Of a stretch of 64,000 nucleotides of DNA, positions 17,339 to 25,009 are shown one piece after another. How positions within the stretch are numbered: position 1 is the stretch's first letter; every line of letters begins with the position of its first letter. The notes beneath the pieces were generated by a model that saw only the letters and a program-made list of their open reading frames with translations, was not told the origin of the DNA and searched no databases. A program made the position numbers and the translations under genes. The DNA comes from Jatrophihabitans sp. (GTDB taxonomy: Bacteria > Actinomycetota > Actinomycetes > Mycobacteriales > Jatrophihabitantaceae). The stretch lies in contig DASVQQ010000034.1 of assembly GCA_036389035.1 (NCBI GenBank), positions 1 through 64,000 on the forward strand, read 5' to 3'.

Positions 17339-18088
17339 CTAGCCGACCGCCTCCAGCACGTCGTCGGAGACCTCGAAGTTGGCGTAGACGTTCTGCACGT
17401 CGTCGGAGTCCTCGAGAGCGTCGATCAGCTTGAAAACCTTGCGGGCGCCGTCCTCGTCCAGCGGCACCTGGACGCTGGGCAGGAACGAGGAGTCGGCCGA
17501 GTCGTAGTCGATGCCGGCCTCTTGCAGCGCGGTGCGCACCGCCACCAGATCGGTCGCCTCGCTGATCACCTCGAACTCCTCGCCCAGGTCATTGACCTCT
17601 TCGGCGCCTGCTTCGAGCACCGCGGCGAGCACGTCGTCCTCGGAGACGCCCTTCTTCGAAACGATCACCACGCCCTTGCGGCTGAACAGGTAGGCCACCG
17701 AGCCGGGGTCAGCCATGTTGCCGCCGTTGCGGGTCATCGCGATCCGCACCTCGCCGGCCGCGCGGTTGCGGTTGTCGGTCAGGCACTCGATGAGCACCGC
17801 CACCCCGGAGGGCCCGTAGCCCTCGTACATGATGGTCTGCCAGTCGGCGCCGCCGGCCTCGGCTCCCGAACCCCGCTTGACGGCCCGCTCGATGTTGTCC
17901 AGGGGCACCGAGGTCTTGCGTGCCTTCTGGATGGCGTCGTAGAGCGTCGGGTTGCCGTTGGGGTCACCGCCACCGGTGCGGGCCGCGACCTCGATGTTCT
18001 TGATCAGCTTGGCGAACATCTTGCCGCGCTTGGCGTCGACGACAGCCTTCTTGTGCTTGGTGGTGGCCCACTTGGAATGGCCGCTCAT
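17339..18088 (-). CDS. yebC: YebC/PmpR-family (TACO1) protein
   Basis: 249 residues opening with 'MSGHSKWATTKHKKAVVDA' and 'AKLIKNIEVAARTGGGDPNG', the family signature, then 'GYGPSGVAVLIECLTDNRNR' and 'GSVAYLFSRKGVV'. Members are described as transcription regulators and, more recently, as factors easing ribosome stalling on proline-rich stretches. The gene order yebC-pdxT matches mycobacteria. Its start overlaps the pdxT stop (ATGA). Confidence 0.95.
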   Translation of the reverse strand: MSGHSKWATTKHKKAVVDAKRGKMFAKLIKNIEVAARTGGGDPNGNPTLYDAIQKARKTSVPLDNIERAVKRGSGAEAGGADWQTIMYEGYGPSGVAVLIECLTDNRNRAAGEVRIAMTRNGGNMADPGSVAYLFSRKGVVIVSKKGVSEDDVLAAVLEAGAEEVNDLGEEFEVISEATDLVAVRTALQEAGIDYDSADSSFLPSVQVPLDEDGARKVFKLIDALEDSDDVQNVYANFEVSDDVLEAVG

Positions 18089-18726
18089 ATCAGATGCTCG
18101 TCCCTGCTCGTGGCGGGCTGCTCGGCCTCCCGCACCATCTGAAGAAAGTACCCGTGCACTCGCGCGTCACCGGTGAGCTCGGGGTGGAAAGACGTGGCCA
18201 GCAGGTGCTGCTGGCGAATCCCGACGATTCTACCGGTCGCCGGTCCGGCCTCCACCCGGGCGAGCACCTCGGCGCCGGGGCCGACCTCCTCGACCCAGGG
18301 CGCCCGGATGAACACCGCGGTCACCGGGCCGCCCGGGACGCCCTGGACCGACACCGGCTCCTCGAAGGACTCCACCTGCCGGCCGAAGGCGTTGCGCCGG
18401 ACGGTCATGTCGATGCCGCCGAAGGTGTCCTGGTCAGCGGTTCCGCCCAGGATCCGGTCGGCCAGCAGGATCATCCCGGCGCACGAGCCGTAGGTCGGCA
18501 TGCCGGCGGCGATCCGCTTGTGCAAGGGCTCGAACAGCTCGAAGGAATGCGCCAGCTTGGCGATCGTGGTCGACTCGCCGCCCGGTATCACCAGGCCGTC
18601 GACGGCGTCGAGTTCGGATCTGCGCCGGACCGGCAGCGCCTCGGCGCCGACCGAACGCAGTGCGGCCAGGTGTTCGCGGACGTCGCCCTGCAGCGCCAGG
18701 ACCCCGATCAGCGGCCGCGCATTCAC
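18085..18726 (-). CDS. pdxT: Pyridoxal 5'-phosphate synthase glutaminase subunit
   Basis: Releases ammonia from glutamine for PdxS. The 213-residue class I-like glutamine amidotransferase has 'GLVIPGGESTTIAKL', the nucleophile cysteine in 'PTYGSCAGMILLAD' and the catalytic His/Glu in 'ATSFHPELT'. The partner pdxS lies 394 bp upstream with a small DUF2277 gene between. Both are minus strand, so the PLP synthase genes are probably co-regulated. Confidence 0.96.
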   Translation of the reverse strand: MNARPLIGVLALQGDVREHLAALRSVGAEALPVRRRSELDAVDGLVIPGGESTTIAKLAHSFELFEPLHKRIAAGMPTYGSCAGMILLADRILGGTADQDTFGGIDMTVRRNAFGRQVESFEEPVSVQGVPGGPVTAVFIRAPWVEEVGPGAEVLARVEAGPATGRIVGIRQQHLLATSFHPELTGDARVHGYFLQMVREAEQPATSRDEHLI

Positions 18727-18732
18727 TCGTTA

Positions 18733-19026
18733 TCAGCCAGCGATGGAGTGCGAGTGCGACCCGGTGGTGGCGTGCGAGTGCGGCTCGGTGGTGGCGTGCG
18801 AGTGCGGCCCGGTGGTGGAGCGCGCCGGCAGCACCAGGCTGGCCAGTAACTCGTCGGTGACCGCCGCGATCCGGGCCACCGCCTCGTCGAAAGCTTCGTG
18901 ATTGGCCTTGGACGGTTTGCGCATCCCCGCGACCTTGCGCACGTACTGCAAGGCCGCCGCCCGGCTGTCCTCGGACGTGGCGTCCTCGGTGTAGGGCGGG
19001 CGCAGTGTCTTGATGCTGCGGCACAT
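18733..19026 (-). CDS. DUF2277-family small protein with His-rich tail
   Basis: 97 residues. The first 70 match the DUF2277 pattern as I recall it ('MCRSIKTLRPPYTEDATSED', 'RAAALQYVRKVAGMRKPSKA', then a helical segment). Function unknown; the conserved N-terminal Cys and the basic helix are the only visible features. The last 25 residues are a tandem repeat, 'GPHSHATTE' / 'PHSHATTGS' / 'HSHS', encoded by imperfect 21-24 bp DNA repeats at about 18745-18815. Six histidines could bind metal, but the tail may be neutral expansion. It sits between pdxS and pdxT, six bases before pdxT, so co-transcription is likely. Confidence 0.8.
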   Translation of the reverse strand: MCRSIKTLRPPYTEDATSEDSRAAALQYVRKVAGMRKPSKANHEAFDEAVARIAAVTDELLASLVLPARSTTGPHSHATTEPHSHATTGSHSHSIAG

Positions 19027-19120
19027 GGTGGGGCCTACCTCTCAGCTGACGAACCGCTCCGGCTGACGAACGCGTATCAGTTATGTACGTCCAGGCGTGC
19101 GTGACCGATACGAAATCAGG

Positions 19121-20062
19121 TCACCAGCCACGCTCGGCGAGCCGGTGCGGCTGTGCGATGTCCTCGACGTTGATGCCGACCATGGCCTCACCCAGTCCGC
19201 GCGAGACCTTGGCAAGCACGTCCGGGTCGTCGAAGAAGGTGGTGGCCTTGACGATCGCCTCGGCCCGTTGTGCCGGGTTGCCGGACTTGAAGATGCCCGA
19301 GCCGACGAAGACCCCCTCGGCGCCCAGCTGCATCATCATGGCGGCGTCGGCCGGCGTGGCGATGCCGCCGGCGGTGAACAGCACGACCGGCAGCTTGCCC
19401 AACTTGGCGACCTCGGCGACCAGCTCATAGGGCGCCTGCAGCTCCTTGGCGGCCACGTACAGCTCGTCGGGCGACAGCGACGACAGCCGCCTGAGCTCGC
19501 CACCGATCTTGCGCATGTGCGTGGTGGCGTTGGAGACGTCGCCGGTGCCGGCCTCGCCCTTGGACCGGATCATCGCCGCGCCCTCGGTGATCCGGCGCAG
19601 CGCCTCGCCCAGGTTGGTGGCCCCGCAGACGAACGGGACGGTGAACTGCCACTTGTCGATGTGGTGGGCGTAGTCGGCCGGGGTCAGCACCTCGGACTCG
19701 TCGATGTAGTCCACGCCGAGCGCCTGCAACACCTGGGCCTCGACGAAGTGCCCGATCCGGGCCTTGGCCATCACCGGGATCGAGACGGCCGAGATGATCG
19801 AATCGATCATGTCCGGGTCACTCATCCGGGACACCCCACCCTGGGCCCGGATGTCAGCCGGCACCCGCTCGAGCGCCATCACCGCCACCGCGCCGGAGTC
19901 TTCGGCGATCTTGGCCTGTTCGGCCGTGACGACGTCCATGATGACGCCACCCTTGAGCATCTCTGCCATGCCGCGCTTGACGCGGGCGGTGCCCACGGAC
20001 GGGCTGGCCGGGGACGAGGTGCTGCTGTCGGTGCTGGCGGCGCTGCCGTGCTGAGAAGTCAT
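19121..20062 (-). CDS. pdxS: Pyridoxal 5'-phosphate synthase lyase subunit
   Basis: Makes PLP from ribose-5-phosphate, glyceraldehyde-3-phosphate and ammonia. The 313-residue TIM barrel has 'MLKGGVIMDVVTAEQA', 'AVAVMALERVPADIR', the catalytic lysine in 'IPVMAKARIGHFVEAQ', and 'PVVLFTAGGIATPADAAMMM'. A short Ser/Ala-rich N-terminal tail precedes the barrel. The start is fixed by a TAGAAT box six bases upstream (leaderless). Confidence 0.97.
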   Translation of the reverse strand: MTSQHGSAASTDSSTSSPASPSVGTARVKRGMAEMLKGGVIMDVVTAEQAKIAEDSGAVAVMALERVPADIRAQGGVSRMSDPDMIDSIISAVSIPVMAKARIGHFVEAQVLQALGVDYIDESEVLTPADYAHHIDKWQFTVPFVCGATNLGEALRRITEGAAMIRSKGEAGTGDVSNATTHMRKIGGELRRLSSLSPDELYVAAKELQAPYELVAEVAKLGKLPVVLFTAGGIATPADAAMMMQLGAEGVFVGSGIFKSGNPAQRAEAIVKATTFFDDPDVLAKVSRGLGEAMVGINVEDIAQPHRLAERGW

Positions 20063-20068
20063 GGCTGC

Positions 20069-20074
20069 ATTCTA
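20069..20074 (-). promoter_or_regulatory. -10 box of pdxS, leaderless promoter
   Basis: TAGAAT, exactly six bases before the pdxS ATG, with no ribosome site. Transcription would start at the A of the start codon. Confidence 0.6.
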
Positions 20075-20169
20075 CGGCCCCGCCGGACTCGGGTAACCGG
20101 TCACTGTCACCAAATCACACCCCTTTCGGGGCAGCCAGGGTCTGGCGAGCCGGCTCGGGTCGAGCTCGG

Positions 20170-21267
20170 CTAGACCGGCGCTCCGTCGGCCACCAGCAGG
20201 ACGTAGGCGCCTCCCGGAGCGAGCAGCAGCGGCTTGCCCTTCAGGTCGGTGAACTTGGTGGGAGCACCGGCTGACGGCCGTGACCACTTGCCCTCGATCC
20301 GGTGCCCGCCCCGGAACAGCACCACCCGGCCGGATCCGACGGTCTTGGTGTGCTGCGAGGGATTTCCGGCCGCGTCGATGTTGCGGTAGTTGACCTCGAC
20401 CTTGCACAGCTGCACCAGCACGTTGGGGGTGGCCACCAGGGTTCCGTCAGCGGTGTGGACGTGCCCGCCGCCGATGGTGCGGGCGTACTTGCCGATCGTC
20501 GGCTCCCAGTCGAAGGAGACCGGCGTGCTGCCGACCACGGTGCGGACCCCGGCGGTGGCCGGAGCCGCCTTCACCCGGGGGTCGGTCTTAGCCCACCTGA
20601 AGCCGACGTCACGGGAGCCCGCGCTGCGCACCGCCGCCGCGACCTGGGCGAGGTTGGACTGCACGTTGTACGGGGCCGGCCGGTTGGCGTCGCGGGAGAA
20701 GCCCGGGGCGCCGCGGTCGAGAATCACGCCCTTGACGATCGAGGCGTCCAGTCGACCCACCGAGTCGGCCGAGCCACCGGATGCCACGAGTGAGATGGCG
20801 CCGTACTGGCTGAGCAGCTCGGCATCGTTGGGCCGGACGCTGCGGACCGGTTCCACCACCGGCCTGTGGGTGCCGAACATCGCGATCATCCGGGTCAGAC
20901 CCCCCTCGACCTGCTCGATGTAGACCACGTCGGCCTTGTTCAAGCCCACCGCGGGCCGGCCGTTGCCCGTGTCGTCGATCTTGACCGCCAGGATCGGTCC
21001 GGCCGGCGGCTTGCCGAGCCCGGTCAGCGGGTTGACCCGCGCCGGCGCCGCCACCGGCTTCTTGCTCGGCGTCGGGGTGGGGGTCGGAGTCGGCGTCGGG
21101 GTGGGGGTCGGCGTCGGGGTGGCGGAGACGACGGCCGAGCTGCCGGGCGCGGCGGCGATGTCCTTGTCATCGCCGCGCAGCGCCATGGCGGAGGCGCCTC
21201 CGATCACCAGGACCGCGGCCGCACCCCCCGCGGTCAGGGCCTGGGCCTTGGACAGTCCGGCGATCAT
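20170..21267 (-). CDS. DUF3048-domain exported protein
   Basis: 365 residues. A short N-terminal hydrophobic segment ('GGAAAVLVIGGASAMAL') anchors or exports the protein. A (Pro-Thr)n linker follows (residues about 50-68), then a DUF3048 (YerB-like) domain with 'LAVKIDDTGNGRPAVGL', 'ADVVYIEQVEGGLTRMIAMF', 'PVRSVRPNDAELLSQYGA' and a C-terminal 'RGGHRIEGKWSRPS'. This domain is common in secreted actinobacterial and firmicute proteins; its molecular function is not established. The start ATG follows AGGGAG. It lies just after the LemA-like gene on the same strand. Confidence 0.88.
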   Translation of the reverse strand: MIAGLSKAQALTAGGAAAVLVIGGASAMALRGDDKDIAAAPGSSAVVSATPTPTPTPTPTPTPTPTPSKKPVAAPARVNPLTGLGKPPAGPILAVKIDDTGNGRPAVGLNKADVVYIEQVEGGLTRMIAMFGTHRPVVEPVRSVRPNDAELLSQYGAISLVASGGSADSVGRLDASIVKGVILDRGAPGFSRDANRPAPYNVQSNLAQVAAAVRSAGSRDVGFRWAKTDPRVKAAPATAGVRTVVGSTPVSFDWEPTIGKYARTIGGGHVHTADGTLVATPNVLVQLCKVEVNYRNIDAAGNPSQHTKTVGSGRVVLFRGGHRIEGKWSRPSAGAPTKFTDLKGKPLLLAPGGAYVLLVADGAPV

Positions 21268-21340
21268 CTCGGTGCTCCCTGCGGTCGAGGCTGGCTGTTC
21301 AGCCGTCCTGCGATAAGTCTGCGTCGGTGGCTCAAGGGAC

Positions 21341-21376
21341 GTTCAGGTCAGGCGTTCAGGTCAGGCGTTCAGGTCA
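21341..21376. repeat. 13-bp tandem repeat, about 2.8 copies, at the LemA-like gene end
   Basis: GTTCAGGTCAGGC is repeated head to tail and runs into the stop codon of the LemA-like gene. One of several short tandem duplications at gene ends in this window. Confidence 0.85.
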
Positions 21377-21934
21377 GTGCGTGGAGCCCGGCCGCTGATC
21401 GGGCGCCAAGCTCTCGGTGAACAGGCTGGTGTCGTCGATGTCGAAGAACAGCGGCAACTCCCGGCGGCCGGCCAGGTGTAACAACCGGGGCATTCTGCGC
21501 GCCCGCAGCGTACGAGTGTCACGGACCGCATCGTTGAAGAATCGCCGGGCGATCATCACCCGGGTTGCCGCCTCGGCCAGTTCGGTGACCGCGTCCACCG
21601 GCAGCCGTGGGCGGTCCTGCTGCAGGCCGGCGATGGCACGCCCGACCTGGTTCTCCACGACCCGGCGGTCAGACTCCTGCCACTGCCGCACCGCCAGCGC
21701 TGTCCGAGCCGTGCTGATCAGCTCGCGGGACCGTTCCGGCGCGAGCCCGGAATCGGGCCGCTCGGCCAGCTGCAACAGCGCCGCGGCCCGCCGGACCAGT
21801 TGGGCGTCCAGGGCTGCCTGCGCGGCGTCCACCCGGGCGTGCAACCGGTCCAGCCGGGTCAGCGTCAGGGTGACCCAGAAGGTCAGCAAGATCGCGACGA
21901 AAACCGCCGCGATCAGCCAGCCCGCCGATAGCAC
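21374..21934 (-). CDS. LemA-like membrane protein
   Basis: 186 residues: one N-terminal transmembrane helix ('LIAAVFVAILLTFWVTLTL') followed by a coiled, charged region starting 'RLDRLHARVDAAQAALDAQL' and a C-terminal motif 'ARRFFNDAVRDTRTL'. The last resembles the 'RRFYNDAV' motif of LemA proteins. Function of the family is unknown. Position next to pimA corresponds to the membrane-protein gene Rv2609c in mycobacteria. The GTG start is six bases after TAATCT, supporting a leaderless message. Confidence 0.72.
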   Translation of the reverse strand: MLSAGWLIAAVFVAILLTFWVTLTLTRLDRLHARVDAAQAALDAQLVRRAAALLQLAERPDSGLAPERSRELISTARTALAVRQWQESDRRVVENQVGRAIAGLQQDRPRLPVDAVTELAEAATRVMIARRFFNDAVRDTRTLRARRMPRLLHLAGRRELPLFFDIDDTSLFTESLAPDQRPGSTH

Positions 21935-21940
21935 CGGGCC

Positions 21941-21946
21941 AGATTA
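21941..21946 (-). promoter_or_regulatory. -10 box of the LemA-like gene
   Basis: TAATCT, six bases before the GTG start; same leaderless layout as pdxS and pgsA. Confidence 0.55.
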
Positions 21947-22000
21947 CAAACTCTCACCGGCCGCCGCCGGGAGGCTCGCTAACAGCAGGTTAACGCCGCG

Positions 22001-23251
22001 TCAGGCCCGGACGTCCGCGGCGATGGCGATCTCGTACACCCGCAGGATCTGGGCGGCCACCAGCTCCCAGTCGTAGGGCCGCACCACCTCGGCGCCGGCG
22101 GCGGCCAGCTGCTCGCGCAACGCCTGGTCCGACAGCACCCGGTCCAGGGCCCGGGCCAGGCCCGCCGCGTCGCGATTGCGGAACAGCACGCCGGCCCGCA
22201 CCAGCAGGCCATCGGCCCAGTCCTCGCTGCGGCGCCGGTGCGTCCCCGCTCCCGAGCGCCAATCGGCCCGGGCCTGGCTGCCCGAGCGCAGCGCCACGGC
22301 CGGATCGGGGTCGGCCGCCTCGGCAGGCTCGAGCACCCGGCGGAACGCGGGCAGGTCGCTGGCCACGATCGGGGTCCCGGCGGCCAGTGCCTCCAGCAGG
22401 ATGATGCCGAAGCTCTCGCCGCCGGTGTTCGGCGCGACGTAGACGTCCACGCTGCGCAGCAACGCCGCCTTGTCCTGCTCGCTCACCATGCCCAGCATCA
22501 CCATCGACGCGCGCAGCGAGTCCGGCAGCTTGTCGAGAAAGTCCTGCTCCTGGCCGCGGCCGGCCACCAGCAACCGCACGCCCGGACGGCTGCGGACCAG
22601 CTCGGTCATCGCCGCCAGCAGCACCGACATGCCCTTGCGCGACTCGTCGTAGCGTCCGATGAAGCCGATGACGCCGCCCAGCGCCGGGTCGCGGGGGTAG
22701 CCGGGCAGCGGCTTGGCCCGGGCATAGGCGGCCACCGACACCCCGTTCGGGATCACCACCGCGTCCGACCCGAGGTGCTCCATGATCATCTTGCGGGCCG
22801 CCTGGGAGACCGCGATCCGCCCGGACAGCCGCTCCAGCAGGGCCTGCACCGCGCTGTCGAACATCGTCAGGAACCGCGACCGGCTGGACGCGGCGTGAAA
22901 GGTCGCCACCAGCGGGACGTCGGCCAGCAGCACCGTCAGCAGCGACAGGCTCGGCGGGGCCGGCTCGTGCACGTGCACCACGTCGAACTCGCCCTGCCGC
23001 AACCAGCGCCGGACCCGGGTCGCCGAGACCAGCCCGAACTGCAGCCGAGCTACCGAGCCGTTGTACGGGATCGGCACGGTCTTGCCGGCGGCCACCACGT
23101 AGCCGGGCAGGCTCGGCGAGTCCTCCTCCCCCGGCGCCAGCACCGATACCTGGTGACCGAGACCGATCAGGGTCTCGGCCAGATCCCGGACGTGCGCCTG
23201 GACGCCGCCGGGGATGTCCCACAAGTAGGGGCAGACGATGCCGATCCTCAT
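22001..23251 (-). CDS. pimA: Phosphatidylinositol mannosyltransferase PimA
   Basis: GT4-family enzyme that adds the first mannose from GDP-mannose to phosphatidylinositol on the cytoplasmic face of the membrane. From the ATG at 23251 it has 416 residues and begins 'MRIGIVCPYLWDIPGGVQAH', the PimA N-terminus. It also shows 'FDVVHVHEPAPPSLSLL', 'GRYDESRKGMSVLLAAM' and the donor site 'PNTGGESFGIILLEALAAG'. A basic/Ser-rich insertion (residues about 325-355) sits in the C-terminal domain and accounts for the extra length over the usual 375 or so. Two further in-frame starts (ATG 23284, GTG 23317) exist only because the start region was tandemly duplicated. The acyltransferase and pgsA follow in the conserved order. 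Confidence 0.94.
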   Translation of the reverse strand: MRIGIVCPYLWDIPGGVQAHVRDLAETLIGLGHQVSVLAPGEEDSPSLPGYVVAAGKTVPIPYNGSVARLQFGLVSATRVRRWLRQGEFDVVHVHEPAPPSLSLLTVLLADVPLVATFHAASSRSRFLTMFDSAVQALLERLSGRIAVSQAARKMIMEHLGSDAVVIPNGVSVAAYARAKPLPGYPRDPALGGVIGFIGRYDESRKGMSVLLAAMTELVRSRPGVRLLVAGRGQEQDFLDKLPDSLRASMVMLGMVSEQDKAALLRSVDVYVAPNTGGESFGIILLEALAAGTPIVASDLPAFRRVLEPAEAADPDPAVALRSGSQARADWRSGAGTHRRRSEDWADGLLVRAGVLFRNRDAAGLARALDRVLSDQALREQLAAAGAEVVRPYDWELVAAQILRVYEIAIAADVRA

Positions 23252-23317
23252 GCGATGCCGATCCTCATGCGACGCGATCCTCATGCGATGCCGATCCTCA
23301 TGCGACGCGATCCTCAC
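23234..23317. repeat. Tandem duplication of the pimA start region
   Basis: On the minus strand, two units alternate: A (ATGAGGATCGCGTCGC, 16 bp) and B (ATGAGGATCGGCATCGC, 17 bp) in the order A B A B B', starting at 23317. The first A begins GTG, and the last B continues into pimA. Each unit carries a start codon, and the second carries the stop of the upstream acyltransferase gene. Confidence 0.9.
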
Positions 23318-24230
23318 GGCCGGCCTGGAGCCGGGCCGGGTCCAGGTCGGCGAGCCAGAGCCGCTGCAGCATGTGCCAGTCCTGCGGGTGCTGGGCGATC
23401 CGGCTCTCGAAGGCACTGGCCAGCGCCTGGACGCCGCGCTGCACCCGCTCCCGCAGCGGCCCCTCGCCCAGCTCGATCGGCTGGCCGATCCACTGTCCCC
23501 AGCCGTCGCCGTCGAAGTACAGGTGCACCGGTATCAGCGCCGCGCCGGTGGTCGCGGCCAGCAGCGCCGGCCCGGGCGGCATCCGGGTCGGCTCGCCGAA
23601 GAACCGGACCTCGACCCCGCTCCTGGACAGGTCCCGGTCCGCGACCAGGCACACCGCCTCGCCGGCGCGCAACCGCTCGGCCAGCACCTGCATCGGCGGG
23701 CGCGGCCCCCCGGTCAGGGGCAGCACCCGCATCCCCAGACTCTCCCGGTAAGCCACGAACCGGTCGAACAGCGACTCGGGCTTGAGCCGTTCGGCCACCG
23801 TGCTGAACGGGTAGCCGCGCCGCACCAGCCACAGCCCCGCGATGTCCCAGTTCCCGCTGTGCGGCAGCGCGAAGACGGCGCCGCGCCCGGCGGCCATGGC
23901 CTCGTCGACGTTGGCCGCCCCGTCGGTGCGCACGCTCGCCACGATCTTGGCGGCGTCCATGCTGGGCAGCCGGAAGGTCTCCAGCCAGTACCGGGCGTAG
24001 GAGCGCATGCCGGCGCGTACCAGCCGGTCCAGCTCCGCCGGGTCCGCCTCGGATCCGGCCACCCGGGCCAGGTTGCGGCGCAACTGCCGCACCGACCGGC
24101 CGTCCCGGCGCACCGCCAGGTCCGCGGCGGCCGCGAACAACCGACCCGCCAGCGGGGCCGGCAGCGCCCGGATGATTCGCCAGCCGGCGGCGTAGCCGGC
24201 GGTGCTCAGCCAGTCACCGGCAAGCCTCAC
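23298..24230 (-). CDS. Phosphatidylinositol mannoside acyltransferase (PatA-like)
   Basis: Lipid A acyltransferase-like (LpxL/HtrB superfamily) enzyme. By position, between pgsA and pimA, it corresponds to M. tuberculosis Rv2611c, which acylates PIM. 310 residues from the GTG at 24230. Motifs: catalytic 'ALPHSGNWDIAG' (HxxxxD), 'CLVADRDLSRSGVEVRFFG', and 'TRMPPGPALLAATTGAALIP'. The longer frame upstream only reads through pgsA. The chosen start overlaps the pgsA stop (GTGA). The C-terminal 'GREDRVA' runs into the tandem-duplicated pimA start region. Confidence 0.92.
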   Translation of the reverse strand: MRLAGDWLSTAGYAAGWRIIRALPAPLAGRLFAAAADLAVRRDGRSVRQLRRNLARVAGSEADPAELDRLVRAGMRSYARYWLETFRLPSMDAAKIVASVRTDGAANVDEAMAAGRGAVFALPHSGNWDIAGLWLVRRGYPFSTVAERLKPESLFDRFVAYRESLGMRVLPLTGGPRPPMQVLAERLRAGEAVCLVADRDLSRSGVEVRFFGEPTRMPPGPALLAATTGAALIPVHLYFDGDGWGQWIGQPIELGEGPLRERVQRGVQALASAFESRIAQHPQDWHMLQRLWLADLDPARLQAGREDRVA

Positions 24231-24838
24231 GCCTGCTGCGTCCGGGACTGCTGCCACACGGTGGCCAGCCGCTGGACGACGGTGACCGCCGAGGCCGCCA
24301 CCAGCAGCCAGAGCGCGACCGCCTGGACGTAGGGCAGGTGAAACGGCCAGCCGGTCAGTCCGGTGCCCACCAGCACGATGATCAGCCGCTCGGTCCGCTC
24401 CGCGATGCCGACGTTGCAGCTGAACCCGGCGCCCTCGGCCCGGGCCTTGATGTAGGAAGTCAGCGATCCGAGCACCAGGCACAGCAGCGCCGCCGCCAGC
24501 AGCGCCGGCTGGTCGTGCCGGGCGAACCACCAGGCCAGCGCCGAGAACACCGCCGCGTCGGCGATCCGGTCGCAACTGGAGTCCAGCACGGCGCCGAACC
24601 GGCTGCCACCGCCACCGGCCCGGGCCACCGCGCCGTCGACCATGTCGAACATCACGAAGGCCCAGATGCACAGCGTGCCGACGAAGAACATCCCGCGCGG
24701 GTAGAAGACCAGCGCCGAGGCGGTGGCGCCGATGGTGCCGACCACCGTGACCATGTCGGGGCTCACCCCCGCCTGCGCCAGCGACCGGCCCAACGGCGCG
24801 ATGGCCTTGCCGATCGGGGCTCGCAGCAGGTTCAGCAC
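24227..24838 (-). CDS. pgsA: Phosphatidylinositol phosphate synthase
   Basis: CDP-alcohol phosphatidyltransferase that joins CDP-diacylglycerol to inositol phosphate, the first step to phosphatidylinositol in actinobacteria. The 203-residue, six-helix membrane protein carries the full family motif D-x2-D-G-x2-A-R-x8-G-x3-D-x3-D in 'DMVDGAVARAGGGG' followed by 'GAVLDSSCDR'. First gene of the pgsA-patA-pimA unit. Its GTG start is six bases after a TAGAGT box. Confidence 0.95.
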   Translation of the reverse strand: MLNLLRAPIGKAIAPLGRSLAQAGVSPDMVTVVGTIGATASALVFYPRGMFFVGTLCIWAFVMFDMVDGAVARAGGGGSRFGAVLDSSCDRIADAAVFSALAWWFARHDQPALLAAALLCLVLGSLTSYIKARAEGAGFSCNVGIAERTERLIIVLVGTGLTGWPFHLPYVQAVALWLLVAASAVTVVQRLATVWQQSRTQQA

Positions 24839-24844
24839 CGCTCA

Positions 24845-24850
24845 ACTCTA
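24845..24850 (-). promoter_or_regulatory. -10 box of the pgsA operon, leaderless
   Basis: TAGAGT, six bases before the pgsA GTG, without a ribosome site. Probable promoter for the PIM operon. Confidence 0.55.
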
Positions 24851-25009
24851 TCGGTCGCGGCTCCCGCACCCGGCGCAACCGCGATTCGGCCGGCCGCAGG
24901 CCTTGCCCGGTGAGCCGCGGCTGGTGTCAAATGCAAAGCAGGGCCACGCTTGAAGATCACCCCGGCACGCCCGGCCGGGGTCGGGCCAGCCCCAGAAGGG
25001 GCTGTGAAG

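Noticed and set aside
23234..23317. CRISPR array
   Set aside because: Units are contiguous with no unique spacers and carry the pimA start; a tandem duplication. The arrays at 33704 and 58693 fail for the same reason.
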